This document shows, in pieces, positions 45,035 through 54,811 of a stretch of 64,000 bases of DNA (the first letter of the stretch is position 1; every line of letters begins with the position of its first letter). Under the pieces are notes generated by a model. It saw only the letters and a list, made by a program, of their open reading frames with translations, ran no database searches and was not told the origin of the DNA. The position numbers and the translations under genes are program-made. This stretch comes from Streptomyces sp. cg36 (GTDB taxonomy: Bacteria; Actinomycetota; Actinomycetes; Streptomycetales; Streptomycetaceae), in the NCBI RefSeq assembly GCF_041080675.1, contig NZ_CP163520.1, positions 6,477,501 through 6,541,500 of the forward strand, written 5' to 3'.

Positions 45035-47011
45035 GTGTCAGACGTCCGTGTGATCATCCAACGCGATTCCGAGCGGGAAGAGCGCGTGGTGACGACGGGC
45101 ACTACGGCCGCCGAGCTCTTCGCCGGAGAGCGCACCGTCGTCGCCGCCCGGGTCGCGGGCGAGCTGAAGGACCTCGCGTACGAGGTGGGGGACGGCGAGG
45201 AGGTCGAGCCCGTCGAGATCTCCTCCGAGGACGGCCTGAACATCCTGCGCCACTCGACCGCCCACGTCATGGCCCAGGCCGTGCAGGAGCTCTTCCCCGA
45301 GGCCAAGCTGGGCATCGGCCCGCCGGTCCGGGACGGCTTCTACTACGACTTCGACGTCGAGAAGCCCTTCACCCCCGATGACCTCAAGGCCATCGAGAAG
45401 AAGATGCAGGAGATCCAGAAGCGGGGCCAGCGCTTCGCGCGCCGCGTCGTCTCCGACGAGGCCGCCCGCGAGGAGCTCGCGGACGAGCCCTACAAGCTGG
45501 AGCTCATCGGCATCAAGGGCTCCGCGTCCACCGACGACGGCGCGGACGTCGAGGTGGGCGGCGGCGAGCTGACCATCTACGACAACCTGGACGCCAAGAC
45601 CGGCGAGCTGTGCTGGAAGGACCTCTGCCGCGGTCCCCACCTGCCGACCACCCGCAACATCCCGGCGTTCAAGCTGATGCGCAACGCCGCCGCGTACTGG
45701 CGCGGCAGCGAGAAGAACCCGATGCTCCAGCGCATCTACGGCACCGCCTGGCCCTCCAAGGACGAGCTGAAGGCGCACCTCGACTTCCTGGCCGAGGCCG
45801 AGAAGCGCGACCACCGCAAGCTGGGCAGCGAGCTCGACCTGTTCTCCATCCCGGAGCAGATCGGCTCCGGCCTCGCCGTCTTCCACCCCAAGGGCGGCAT
45901 CATCCGCCGGGTCATGGAGGACTACTCGCGCCGCCGGCACGAGGAGGAGGGCTACGAGTTCGTCTACACCCCGCACGCGACGAAGGGGAAGCTCTTCGAG
46001 CAGTCGGGCCACCTGGACTGGTACGCCGACGGCATGTACCCGCCCATGCAGCTCGACGAGGGCGTGGACTACTACCTCAAGCCCATGAACTGCCCGATGC
46101 ACAACCTGATCTTCGACGCGCGCGGGCGCAGCTACCGCGAGCTGCCGCTGCGCCTCTTCGAGTTCGGCACGGTGTACCGGTACGAGAAGTCGGGCGTGGT
46201 GCACGGTCTGACCCGGGCCCGCGGCTTCACCCAGGACGACGCGCACATCTACTGCACCAAGGAGCAGATGGCGGAGGAGCTCGACACGACGCTCACCTTC
46301 GTCCTCAACCTGCTGCGCGACTACGGCCTCACCGACTTCTACCTGGAGCTCTCCACCAAGGACCCGGAGAAGTTCGTCGGCTCCGACGAGATCTGGGAGG
46401 AGGCCACCGAGACCCTGCGCAAGGTGGCCGAGAAGCAGGGCCTCGAACTGGTCGCGGACCCGGGCGGCGCGGCCTTCTACGGCCCGAAGATCTCGGTGCA
46501 GTGCCGGGACGCCATCGGCCGCACCTGGCAGATGTCGACCGTGCAGCTGGACTTCAACCTGCCGGAGCGCTTCGACCTGGAGTACACCGGCCCGGACGGC
46601 TCCAAGCAGCGCCCGGTCATGATCCACCGCGCGCTGTTCGGCTCCATCGAGCGGTTCTTCGCGGTGCTCCTGGAGCACTACGCGGGCGCCATGCCGCCGT
46701 GGCTGGCCCCCGTCCAGGCGGTCGGCATCCCGATCGGCGACGCCCACGTCGAGTACCTCCAGGAGTTCGCCGCCGAGGCGAAGAAGAAGGGCCTGCGGGT
46801 CGAGGTGGACGCGTCCTCGGACCGGATGCAGAAGAAGATCCGCAACCAGCAGAAGCAGAAGGTCCCGTTCATGGTCATCGTCGGTGACGAGGACATGGCC
46901 GCGGGCACGGTCTCCTTCCGCTACCGCGACGGTTCGCAGGAGAACGGCATCGCGCGCGACGAGGCGCTGGCCAAGCTCCTCGACGTGGTGGAGCGCCGCG
47001 TACAGGTCTGA
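45035..47011 (+). CDS. thrS: Threonyl-tRNA synthetase
   Basis: ThrRS charges tRNA-Thr. The 658-residue protein has the TGS domain (1-65), the editing domain (about 70-230; [26 protein letters not shown]), the class-II catalytic core with Cys353 in MNCPMHN as a zinc ligand, motif 2 [13 protein letters not shown], motif 3 [16 protein letters not shown] and the C-terminal anticodon-binding domain. GTG 45035 follows CAGGAGAG. TAGGAT (44977-44982) is a likely -10, giving a leader of about 45 bases; no T-box antiterminator is visible. Confidence 0.97.
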   Translation: MSDVRVIIQRDSEREERVVTTGTTAAELFAGERTVVAARVAGELKDLAYEVGDGEEVEPVEISSEDGLNILRHSTAHVMAQAVQELFPEAKLGIGPPVRDGFYYDFDVEKPFTPDDLKAIEKKMQEIQKRGQRFARRVVSDEAAREELADEPYKLELIGIKGSASTDDGADVEVGGGELTIYDNLDAKTGELCWKDLCRGPHLPTTRNIPAFKLMRNAAAYWRGSEKNPMLQRIYGTAWPSKDELKAHLDFLAEAEKRDHRKLGSELDLFSIPEQIGSGLAVFHPKGGIIRRVMEDYSRRRHEEEGYEFVYTPHATKGKLFEQSGHLDWYADGMYPPMQLDEGVDYYLKPMNCPMHNLIFDARGRSYRELPLRLFEFGTVYRYEKSGVVHGLTRARGFTQDDAHIYCTKEQMAEELDTTLTFVLNLLRDYGLTDFYLELSTKDPEKFVGSDEIWEEATETLRKVAEKQGLELVADPGGAAFYGPKISVQCRDAIGRTWQMSTVQLDFNLPERFDLEYTGPDGSKQRPVMIHRALFGSIERFFAVLLEHYAGAMPPWLAPVQAVGIPIGDAHVEYLQEFAAEAKKKGLRVEVDASSDRMQKKIRNQQKQKVPFMVIVGDEDMAAGTVSFRYRDGSQENGIARDEALAKLLDVVERRVQV

Positions 47012-47038
47012 TCCGGTCCTCGACCGGTGCGGGACTCC

Positions 47039-47070
47039 GGCCCCCGGGAAGCATCCGCTTCCCGGGGGCC
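47039..47070 (+). terminator. thrS terminator
   Basis: GGCCCCCGGGAAGC (47039-47052), loop ATCC, GCTTCCCGGGGGCC (47057-47070). Confidence 0.85.
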
Positions 47071-47109
47071 GCTCCTCGTCGTCCCATGTGAAGTCATATG
47101 CTTCCCACC

Positions 47110-47664
47110 ATGACGAGTGAGCCGGAACAGCAGATCGGGGTCGGTGTCCAGGACGCCTTCCAGCGCCTGTGGACGCCCCACCGGATGGCCTACATCCAGG
47201 GGGAGAACAAGCCGACCGGCCCGGGCGCCGGCGACGGCTGTCCCTTCTGCTCGATCCCGGCGAAATCGGACGAGGACGGGCTGATCGTGGCCCGTGGCGA
47301 GCACGTCTACGCGGTGCTCAACCTCTACCCGTACAACGGCGGCCACCTCATGGTGGTGCCCTACCGGCACGTCGCCGACTACACGGAGCTGGACGCGGCG
47401 GAGACCGTGGAGCTCGGCGAGCTCACCAAGCAGGCCATGACGGCGCTGCGGACGGCCTCCGGGGCGCACGGCTTCAACATCGGGATGAACCAGGGCACGG
47501 TGGCCGGGGCCGGCATCGCCGCCCATCTGCACCAGCACATCGTTCCGCGCTGGGGCGGCGACACCAACTTCATGCCGGTCGTGGGGCACACCAAGATCCT
47601 GCCCCAACTCCTCGGCGACACCCGCAAGATGCTCGCCGACGCCTGGCCGCAGCCGCAGGGCTAG
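47110..47664 (+). CDS. HIT-domain protein (AP4A-phosphorylase-like)
   Basis: A 184-residue histidine-triad nucleotide-binding protein. It has CPFCSIP near residue 45, LNLYPYNGGHLMVVPYRHVADY, and the triad HLHQHIVPRW, whose middle His forms the nucleotidyl intermediate. Actinobacterial members of this group split diadenosine tetraphosphate with phosphate. Two starts are possible: ATG 47098 or 47110; 47110 is used, with CATATG (47095-47100) as possible -10. It lies directly before the gene for a large membrane protein of the opposite strand. Confidence 0.88.
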   Translation: MTSEPEQQIGVGVQDAFQRLWTPHRMAYIQGENKPTGPGAGDGCPFCSIPAKSDEDGLIVARGEHVYAVLNLYPYNGGHLMVVPYRHVADYTELDAAETVELGELTKQAMTALRTASGAHGFNIGMNQGTVAGAGIAAHLHQHIVPRWGGDTNFMPVVGHTKILPQLLGDTRKMLADAWPQPQG

Positions 47665-47684
47665 GGCTCGGGCGCCGGGAGCGC

Positions 47685-49352
47685 TCACGCGTCGTACAGG
47701 TCCGCCTTGCGCGGCGCCGGGTCCTGGACCATGCCGCTGAGGATCATCGAGCGGTTGGTGAAGCGCTCGGTGTCCACGCCGTTGTCGTCCAGCACCTTCA
47801 TCGCCGCCGCGTGCACCACCCGCAGCACCGGGGTGGCGGCGCGCATGGCGTCGTCGGCCATGAAGCGGTGGCGCCAGGGCTTGTCGGCCCAGGCGTGCCG
47901 CAGGCCGAACGGCTCGGGCAGCGACAGCTTGCCGCCGAGGTGGTCCAGGAGCGGCGGGTACCAGGTGAGGGGGGCGCGGGCGGCGAGCCGGACGACCTCG
48001 CGCGGCTCGACCAGCGGAAGCTGTATCTCCTTCTTCTCCCAGAACTTGAAGGTCTTGTCGACGGACTTGGTCTTGGGGCTGGGCTTGGTGGTGAACAGGG
48101 CGTGCACCGGGCCCAGCGCGTGCCCGGTGACCTCGATGCGCAGGGTCTCGTGGAGCACGGTCACGGTGATCATCATGGTGATCACCAACTGGCCGTCCCA
48201 GAGGGTGAACTGCACGCCGAGGTAGTGCCGGTTGCCGCTGGAGAACTGCTGCTCGTTGCAGATCCGCTGCACCTCGTGCTGGCGCACCTGGAAGTTGTCG
48301 ACGTCCTGCCCGGTGGGGCGGGCCACCTCCTTGGCGTTCTCGCCTACGGGGGAGACGACCCAGTTCTTCACGGAGGGCCGCGGGAAGCCGCCGGTGTGCA
48401 GGGGGCCGCGTTCCAGCAGCTGGAGGCGGTCCTGGATGGACCTTATGACGTCCCAGCTGCGGAAGCCGTTGATCTCCTTGGCCGGGTCCTTGGAGACGAG
48501 CTCCTCGGCCAGCTGCCAGCTGCCCCAGCGGGTGCCCATGCCGAGTATGCCCTTGGGGCCGGCGTAGAAGACGGCGTTGCTGTGCTGCTCGGCGGTGAGC
48601 TTGGCCAGGCTCTGGCGCAGGGCCTCGGCGGCGGTCTCGTGCGGGTTCTTGGGGACCGCCTCGGGGATCTTGGCTCCTATTCCGCCGCCCGACAGCAGCC
48701 CCGCCCAGCGGGCCCGCAGGTCCTTGGCGGTGGCCTCGCAGATCTGCTTGGCCCAGAACCAGCCGAGGACCGGCATGACGAGCATGGCGCGCAGATAGAT
48801 CGCCAGCACGCCGCCGAAGGGCAGCTTCACCAGGAAGACGACGGCCAGTGCGGCGAAGGCCACCAGCAGCAGGTTGCCCAGTGCGCCGACCCGGCGGTCC
48901 TTGGCGCCGGCCAGGGTGCGGCGCAGCTGGAAGAGGCCCAGCCAGAGCAGCAGTCCCGGCAGGAAGAGCACCCCGAAGACGACGGTGATCAGGGTGAGCC
49001 TGATGTCGCGTTCCTTGCGGATGCGGATCGCCGCCAGGCAGTGCTCGACGATCGTCTGGGGCTCGGTGCCGAAGGACTGGATGAGCGCCTTGCGGGTGGC
49101 GCCGAGCATGCGGGACTGCACGGCCCGGGAGAACGCCTCGCCGAGGTTGGGCTCGAAGAGGGAGAGCCGGGGCTTGGACACCGTCGACTCGTGCCACTCG
49201 TTGTTGGCCTTGAGGATGTCGGCGACCGGGCTGTCCCGGTACGCGGCCGAGGCCAGCGCCTGGGTCGCGGCGGTCTGACCCGCCGCACCCTGCAGCGGGA
49301 CCTGCGCCCCGGGTGAGAAATCGAATGGTTCGTCCGCCACTGCCGCCCCCAT
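47685..49352 (-). CDS. Large membrane protein of unknown function (about 555 residues)
   Basis: No known domain recognised. Residues 1-95 are soluble and Ala/Ser-rich; helices follow around 100-165 (LTLITVVFGVLFLPGLLLWLGLF; LGNLLLVAFAALAVVFLVKLPF; VLAIYLRAMLVMPVLGWFW). The remaining ~370 residues are a soluble domain with NAVFYAGPKGILGMGTRWGSWQL, RQHEVQRICNEQQFSSGNRHYLGVQF and LHETLRIEVTGHALGPVH; the last includes predominantly beta strands. It could be a membrane-anchored enzyme or sensor. ATG 49352 is used; a GTG four codons later (49340) has GGGGG upstream and is a real alternative. Neighbours: HIT protein and an EF-G-like GTPase. Confidence 0.75.
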   Translation of the reverse strand: MGAAVADEPFDFSPGAQVPLQGAAGQTAATQALASAAYRDSPVADILKANNEWHESTVSKPRLSLFEPNLGEAFSRAVQSRMLGATRKALIQSFGTEPQTIVEHCLAAIRIRKERDIRLTLITVVFGVLFLPGLLLWLGLFQLRRTLAGAKDRRVGALGNLLLVAFAALAVVFLVKLPFGGVLAIYLRAMLVMPVLGWFWAKQICEATAKDLRARWAGLLSGGGIGAKIPEAVPKNPHETAAEALRQSLAKLTAEQHSNAVFYAGPKGILGMGTRWGSWQLAEELVSKDPAKEINGFRSWDVIRSIQDRLQLLERGPLHTGGFPRPSVKNWVVSPVGENAKEVARPTGQDVDNFQVRQHEVQRICNEQQFSSGNRHYLGVQFTLWDGQLVITMMITVTVLHETLRIEVTGHALGPVHALFTTKPSPKTKSVDKTFKFWEKKEIQLPLVEPREVVRLAARAPLTWYPPLLDHLGGKLSLPEPFGLRHAWADKPWRHRFMADDAMRAATPVLRVVHAAAMKVLDDNGVDTERFTNRSMILSGMVQDPAPRKADLYDA

Positions 49353-49464
49353 CGCCGCGTTCGTCGCTCTGCGGCCTCTTCCCGACTGCCGGTCCCCGCA
49401 CACCTGCTGAGCAGGGACACAGCGTATCGGGGTCGGTGCCCCTGCGACACGGCACATTCGGAAT

Positions 49465-49496
49465 GCCGCCCGCCGTAAGCGGTTTGGGCGGGCGGC
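49465..49496 (-). terminator. Hairpin after the EF-G-like gene
   Basis: GCCGCCCGCC (49465-49474) pairs with GGCGGGCGGC (49487-49496); it lies downstream of the EF-G-like gene and upstream of the membrane protein gene on the minus strand. Confidence 0.6.
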
Positions 49497-49524
49497 GCTT
49501 CCGACGCTGCGTCAACTGTGCCTG

Positions 49525-51732
49525 CTATACGGCCTTTTCGAGCGACTCCCGGACCTTCTCCGCCACCTGCGGCGGCATCGGCTCGTGCCGGGCGTAGCTG
49601 CGGTCGAAGCGTCCGGTGCCGTGCGAGACGGACCGCAGGTCGACCGCGTACCGCCCGATCTCGATCTCCGGCACCTCGGCCCGTACGAGGGTGCGCCCCG
49701 GGCCCGCCTGCTCGGTGCCGACGACCCGGCCCCGGCGGCCGGACAGGTCGCTCATGACCGGGCCCACGTAGTCGTCGGGGACCAGCACCTGGAGTTCGGC
49801 GACGGGTTCCAGGAGGTGGATGCGGGCGTCGGCGGCGGCCTCGCGCAGGGCGAGCGCCCCGGCGGTCTGGAAGGCGGCGTCGGAGGAGTCCACCGAGTGG
49901 GCCTTGCCGTCCAGGAGCGTGATGCGCACGTCGACCAGCGGATATCCGGCGGCGACGCCCTTGGCGGCCTGGGCGCGGACGCCCTTCTCCACCGAGGGGA
50001 TGAACTGGCGGGGCACCGCGCCGCCGACCACCTTGTCGACGAACTCGATGCCGGAGCCGGGCGGCAGCGGGGCCACCTCGATCTCGCAGATGGCGTACTG
50101 GCCGTGGCCGCCGGACTGCTTGACGTGCCGCCCGCGTCCGGTGGCGGTGTCGCCGAAGGTCTCGCGCAGGGAGACCTTGTGCGCGACGACGTCGACCTGG
50201 ACGCCGTAGCGGCTGCGCAGCCGCTCCAGGGCGACGTCCTTGTGGGCCTCGCCCAGGCACCACAGGACCAGCTGGTGGGTGTGCGGGTTCTGCTCCAGGC
50301 GCATGGTGGGGTCCTCGGCGACGAGCCGGGAGAGCCCCTGGGAGAGTTTGTCCTCGTCGGCCTTGCTGTGGGCCTGGATGGCGAGCGGGAGCAGCGGGTC
50401 GGGCATGTCCCAGGGCGCCATGAGCAGCGGGTCGTCCTTGCCGGAGAGGGTGTCCCCGGTCTCGGCGCGGGTCAGTTTGGCCACGCACGCGATGTCCCCC
50501 GCGATGCAGGAGCCCAGGGTGCGCTGCTGTTTGCCGAAGGGGGAGGAGAGCGCGCCGATGCGCTCGTCCACCTCGTGCAGGGCGTGGCCCTCCTCGCCCC
50601 GGTCGGCCGTCCCGTGCCCGGAGACGTGGACGGTCTCGTCGGGGTGCAGGGTGCCGGAGAAGACGCGCACCAGGCTGACCCGGCCCACGTACGGGTCGGA
50701 CGAGGTCTTGATCACTTCGGCGACCAGCGGACCCTCGGGCGCGCAGACCGGGGTGGGGCGCTGGGCGCCCTGCGGGGTGGTGACGTCGGGCGCGGTGCGC
50801 TCCAGGGGGGTCGGGAAGCCGCCCGTGACCAGTTCGAGGAGCTCGACGGTGCCGATGCCCTGGCGGGCCCCCTCGGCGGCGGGCGCGGCGGCGAGCACCG
50901 GGTGGAAGGTGCCGCGGGCGACCGCCCGCTCCAGATCGTCGATCAGCGTCTTGACGTCGATCTCCTCGCCGCCGAGATAGCGGTCCATGAGGGTCTCGTC
51001 CTCGCTCTCGGCGATGATCCCCTCGATCAGCCGGTTGCGGGCCTCCTCGACGAGCGGGAGCTGCTCGGGGCCGGGTTCGGCCTCCTTGCGCTCACCGGAC
51101 GCGTAGTCGAAGACCCGCCGCGAGAGCAGCCCGATCAGCCCGGTCACGGGCGCGTGCCCGTCCGGTCCCTCGGGGCCGTGCAGCGGCAGGTAGAGGGGGA
51201 GCACGGCGTCGGGGTCGTCGCCGCCGAACGCCTCGGCGCACACCCGGGTCATCTCCGCGAAGTCCGCGCGGGCCGCCTCCAGGTGGGTCACGACGATGGC
51301 CCGGGGCATGCCCACCGCGGCGCACTCCTCCCAGACCATGCGGGTCGCGCCGTCCACGCCGTCCGAGGCCGAGACGACGAAGAGGGCCGCGTCCGCCGCT
51401 CGCAGACCGGCCCTGAGTTCCCCGACGAAGTCGGCGTATCCGGGGGTGTCCAGAATATTGATCTTGCAGCCGGCCCACTCCACGGGGACCAGCGACAGCT
51501 GCACCGAGCGCTGCTGCCGGTGTTCGATCTCGTCGTAGTCGGAGACGGTCCCGCCGTCCTCGACGCGGCCCGCGCGGTTGACGGCCCCCGCCGTCAGCGC
51601 GAGCGCCTCCACCAGGGTCGTCTTCCCGGATCCGCTGTGGCCGACCAGCACCACGTTCCGTACGGATGAGGGGTGGTCGGCCGTAGCTGCCCTGCCGGCG
51701 GCTCCGGGATGTGCACTCGCCTTGTCGCCCAT
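49525..51732 (-). CDS. Elongation factor G-like translational GTPase (EF-G2 type)
   Basis: A 735-residue EF-G relative with the usual five-domain order. G1 is GHSGSGKTT (31-39), G3 is DTPGYADF (Asp95), but the G4 NKxD motif is replaced by THLE (149-152), so guanine recognition must be altered or lost. In mycobacteria the second EF-G lacks ribosome-dependent GTPase activity; this protein may be its counterpart (inference). Domain IV-V features include GHGQYAICEIEVAPL and GRRGRVVGTEQAG. ATG 51732 follows GGGAGGAA. Not near rpsL-rpsG-tuf, where the canonical EF-G is found, and no other translation gene is next to it. Confidence 0.9.
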   Translation of the reverse strand: MGDKASAHPGAAGRAATADHPSSVRNVVLVGHSGSGKTTLVEALALTAGAVNRAGRVEDGGTVSDYDEIEHRQQRSVQLSLVPVEWAGCKINILDTPGYADFVGELRAGLRAADAALFVVSASDGVDGATRMVWEECAAVGMPRAIVVTHLEAARADFAEMTRVCAEAFGGDDPDAVLPLYLPLHGPEGPDGHAPVTGLIGLLSRRVFDYASGERKEAEPGPEQLPLVEEARNRLIEGIIAESEDETLMDRYLGGEEIDVKTLIDDLERAVARGTFHPVLAAAPAAEGARQGIGTVELLELVTGGFPTPLERTAPDVTTPQGAQRPTPVCAPEGPLVAEVIKTSSDPYVGRVSLVRVFSGTLHPDETVHVSGHGTADRGEEGHALHEVDERIGALSSPFGKQQRTLGSCIAGDIACVAKLTRAETGDTLSGKDDPLLMAPWDMPDPLLPLAIQAHSKADEDKLSQGLSRLVAEDPTMRLEQNPHTHQLVLWCLGEAHKDVALERLRSRYGVQVDVVAHKVSLRETFGDTATGRGRHVKQSGGHGQYAICEIEVAPLPPGSGIEFVDKVVGGAVPRQFIPSVEKGVRAQAAKGVAAGYPLVDVRITLLDGKAHSVDSSDAAFQTAGALALREAAADARIHLLEPVAELQVLVPDDYVGPVMSDLSGRRGRVVGTEQAGPGRTLVRAEVPEIEIGRYAVDLRSVSHGTGRFDRSYARHEPMPPQVAEKVRESLEKAV

Positions 51733-52014
51733 GCCGTTCCTCCCGTATGGCTTCCGTTTCTTGCACGGTGAGGTGGTGAAAGGGCGCGGCCGCGCGGATC
51801 CCTCCCCCGGCCCGCGCCGGGAGGACCCCGGCCCGGGCGGCTTCGCGTCGCCCGCGGTCTTTCCAGCGTTCCACTCCGGTCACTGTGCGTCCATACGTCG
51901 TACGGGAACGCGGGGGAGCGAGGGTGCGCGGCGGTGGAGGGGCGCGGGCCTGGCTACGATGGGCCAGCCGGTGGCCAGTGGGGCCGCGCGGCCACACCGA
52001 CCGTCGGGAAGGCC

Positions 52015-52671
52015 ATGCTGAACAAGTACGCGCGTGCATTCTTCACGCGTGTCCTCACGCCGTTCGCCGCGTTTCTGCTCCGCCGGGGGGTGAGCCCGGA
52101 CGCCGTGACCCTGCTCGGCACGGCCGGAGTGATGGCGGGAGCGCTGGTCTTCTTCCCCCGCGGGGAGTTCTTCTGGGGCACCATCGTCATCACCTCGTTC
52201 GTCTTCTCCGACCTGGTCGACGGCAACATGGCCCGGCAGGCGGGGATCTCCAGCCGCTGGGGCGCGTTCCTGGACTCGACGCTGGACCGGGTCGCGGACG
52301 GCGCGATCTTCGGCGGCTTCGCCCTCTGGTACGCGGGCAACGGCGACAACAACGTGCTGTGCGCGGTCTCGATCTTCTGCCTGGCCAGCGGCCAGGTGGT
52401 CTCGTACACCAAGGCGCGCGGCGAGGCGATCGGCCTCCCGGTCGCCGTCAACGGACTGATCGAGCGGGCCGAGCGCCTGGTGATCTCGCTGGTCGCGGCC
52501 GGTCTCGCCGGGCTGCACAAGTTCGGTGTGCCGGGGATCCAGGTCCTGCTGCCGATCGCGCTGTGGATCGTCGCGGTGGGCAGTCTGATCACGCTGGTCC
52601 AGCGGGTGGTGACGGTGCGCCGCGAGGCCGCGGAGGCCGACGCCGCCGCCGCGGCCGGCGAGGCCGCCTGA
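52015..52671 (+). CDS. pgsA: Phosphatidylinositol phosphate synthase (CDP-alcohol phosphatidyltransferase)
   Basis: A 218-residue membrane enzyme that joins CDP-diacylglycerol with inositol phosphate in actinobacteria. The active-site motif is intact: Asp66, Asp69-Gly70, Ala72-Arg73, Gly82, Asp86, Asp90 in SDLVDGNMARQAG through FLDSTLDRVAD. Six helices fit the family. ATG 52015 follows GGGAAGG. It opens the phosphatidylinositol-mannoside operon: its stop overlaps the acyltransferase ATG (TGATG). A glycerophosphate synthase is the alternative, but the neighbours favour inositol. Confidence 0.92.
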   Translation: MLNKYARAFFTRVLTPFAAFLLRRGVSPDAVTLLGTAGVMAGALVFFPRGEFFWGTIVITSFVFSDLVDGNMARQAGISSRWGAFLDSTLDRVADGAIFGGFALWYAGNGDNNVLCAVSIFCLASGQVVSYTKARGEAIGLPVAVNGLIERAERLVISLVAAGLAGLHKFGVPGIQVLLPIALWIVAVGSLITLVQRVVTVRREAAEADAAAAAGEAA

Positions 52672-53567
52672 TGGGCGACCGGCTGACGGACTCGCTCTAC
52701 GGGCTCGGCTGGGCCACCGTGAAGAAGCTCCCCGAGCCGGTGGCCACGGGCCTGGGCCGGCGGATCGCCGACACGGTGTGGAAGCGGCGCGGCAAGAGCG
52801 TGCTGCGCCTGGAGTCCAACCTCGCGCGCGTGGTGCCCGACGCCTCCCCGCAGCGCCTGGCCGAGCTGTCCCGGGCCGGGATGCGCTCCTACATGCGGTA
52901 CTGGATGGAGTCCTTCCGCCTGCCGGCCTGGAGCAAGGACCGGATGCGGACCGGGTTCGCCCCCAGGGACGTCCACTACCTGGTCGACGGCCTCGCCTCC
53001 GGCCGGGGCGTGGTCCTGGCCCTGCCGCACATGGGCAACTACGACCTGGCGGGCGCCTGGGTCACCACCAAGCTGGAGACCCCGTTCACCACGGTGGCCG
53101 AGCGGCTCAAGCCCGAGACGCTGTACGACCGGTTCGTGGCCTACCGCGAGAGCCTGGGCATGGAGGTGCTGCCGCACACCGGCGGCTCCGCCTTCGGCAC
53201 CCTGGCCCGGCGGCTGCGGGCGGGCGGCCTGGTCTGTCTGGTGGCCGACCGCGACCTGTCCGCCTCGGGCGTCGAGGTGAAGTTCTTCGGCGAGGCGGCG
53301 CGGATGCCCGCCGGTCCTGCCATGCTGGCCCAGCAGACGGGCGCGCTGCTGCTGCCCGTCACGCTCTGGTACGACGGGTCGCCCGTCATGCAGGGCCGGG
53401 TGCACCCGCCGATCGAGGTGCCCGAGACGGGCACGCGCGCGGAGAAGACGTCCGTGATGACCCAGGCGCTGGCCGACGCCTTCGCCACCGGAATCGCCGA
53501 ACACCCGGAGGACTGGCACATGCTGCAGCGACTGTGGCTCGCCGACCTTGAGGAGCGCCGGGCGTGA
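52671..53567 (+). CDS. patA: Phosphatidylinositol mannoside acyltransferase
   Basis: A 298-residue enzyme of the LpxL/HtrB-type acyltransferase family; in mycobacteria PatA acylates the 6-position of mannose in PIM. The HX4D catalytic motif is HMGNYD (His120, Asp125). A basic, amphipathic N-terminus suits peripheral membrane attachment. Coupled on both sides by overlapping start/stop codons (TGATG and GTGA), between pgsA and pimA. Assignment rests on motif plus context. Confidence 0.9.
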   Translation: MGDRLTDSLYGLGWATVKKLPEPVATGLGRRIADTVWKRRGKSVLRLESNLARVVPDASPQRLAELSRAGMRSYMRYWMESFRLPAWSKDRMRTGFAPRDVHYLVDGLASGRGVVLALPHMGNYDLAGAWVTTKLETPFTTVAERLKPETLYDRFVAYRESLGMEVLPHTGGSAFGTLARRLRAGGLVCLVADRDLSASGVEVKFFGEAARMPAGPAMLAQQTGALLLPVTLWYDGSPVMQGRVHPPIEVPETGTRAEKTSVMTQALADAFATGIAEHPEDWHMLQRLWLADLEERRA

Positions 53568-54724
53568 GGATCGGCATCGTCTGCCCGTACTCCTGGGACG
53601 TCCCCGGCGGCGTCCAGTTCCACATCAGGGACCTGGCCGAGCACCTGATCCGGCGCGGCCACGAGGTCTCCGTGCTCGCCCCCGCCGACGACGAGACGCC
53701 GCTGCCGCCGTACGTGGTCTCGGCGGGCCGGGCGGTCCCGGTGCCGTACAACGGCTCGGTGGCCCGGCTGAACTTCGGGTTCCTGTCGGCGGCCCGGGTG
53801 CGGCGGTGGCTGCACGAGGGCACCTTCGACGTGATCCACATCCATGAGCCCGCCTCGCCGTCGCTGGGCCTGCTGAGCTGCTGGGCGGCGCAGGGGCCCA
53901 TCGTGGCCACCTTCCACACCTCCAACCCCCGCTCGCGCGCGATGATCGCGGCCTATCCGATCCTCCAGCCCGCCCTGGAGAAGATCAGCGCCCGGATCGC
54001 GGTCAGCGAGTACGCGCGGCGCACCCTGGTCGAGCACCTCGGCGGCGACGCGGTCGTCATCCCCAACGGCGTCGACGTCGACTTCTTCGCCAAGGCCGAG
54101 CCGCGCCCCGAGTGGCAGGGCGGCACGCTCGGCTTCATCGGCCGCATCGACGAGCCGCGCAAGGGCCTGCCGGTCCTGATGAAGGCGCTCCCGCGGATCC
54201 TCGCCGAGCGCCCGCGGACCCGGCTGCTGGTCGCGGGCCGGGGCGACGAGCAGGAGGCGGTGGCCTCCCTGCCCGCCGAGCTGCGCTCGCGCGTGGAGTT
54301 CCTCGGCATGGTGAGCGACGAGGACAAGGCGCGCTTCCTGAGCAGCGTCGACGTGTACGTGGCGCCCAACACGGGCGGCGAGAGCTTCGGCATCATCCTG
54401 GTCGAGGCGCTCTCCGCCGGGGCGGCGGTGCTGGCCAGCGACCTGGACGCGTTCGCACAGGTCCTGGACCAGGGCAGCGCGGGCGAACTCTTCGCCAACG
54501 AGGACGCGGACGCACTCGCGACGGCGGCCCTCACCCTCCTCGCCGACCCGACCCGCCGAGCCGAACTGAGCGCCAGGGGCTCCGCCCACGTACGCCGCTT
54601 CGACTGGTCCACGGTCGGCGCGGACATCCTGGCGGTGTACGAGACGGTGACGGACGGAGCGGCATCGGTGGCCGCGGACGAACGGCCGGGGCTGCGGGCG
54701 CGGTTCGGGTTGGCGCGGGATTGA
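53564..54724 (+). CDS. pimA: GDP-mannose:phosphatidylinositol alpha-mannosyltransferase
   Basis: PimA adds the first mannose to phosphatidylinositol at the cytosolic face. The 386-residue GT-B protein has the N-terminal GGVQFHIRDLAEHLIRRGHEV, the acceptor-side FHTSNPRSRAM, and the donor-binding ESFGIILVEALSAGAAVLASDLDAF with Glu-x7-Glu, all in GT4 family order. GTG 53564 overlaps the preceding stop. Last gene of the pgsA-patA-pimA operon; 87 bases with no clear terminator lie before the next gene. Confidence 0.93.
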   Translation: MRIGIVCPYSWDVPGGVQFHIRDLAEHLIRRGHEVSVLAPADDETPLPPYVVSAGRAVPVPYNGSVARLNFGFLSAARVRRWLHEGTFDVIHIHEPASPSLGLLSCWAAQGPIVATFHTSNPRSRAMIAAYPILQPALEKISARIAVSEYARRTLVEHLGGDAVVIPNGVDVDFFAKAEPRPEWQGGTLGFIGRIDEPRKGLPVLMKALPRILAERPRTRLLVAGRGDEQEAVASLPAELRSRVEFLGMVSDEDKARFLSSVDVYVAPNTGGESFGIILVEALSAGAAVLASDLDAFAQVLDQGSAGELFANEDADALATAALTLLADPTRRAELSARGSAHVRRFDWSTVGADILAVYETVTDGAASVAADERPGLRARFGLARD

Positions 54725-54811
54725 GCCGTCCGCCCGCGCGGCCGTGCGTACAACGGGCGGCACCGTGGGTAACCTCGCCCCTGCGAGTACTGGGTGTCAG
54801 GGGGAGCCATC

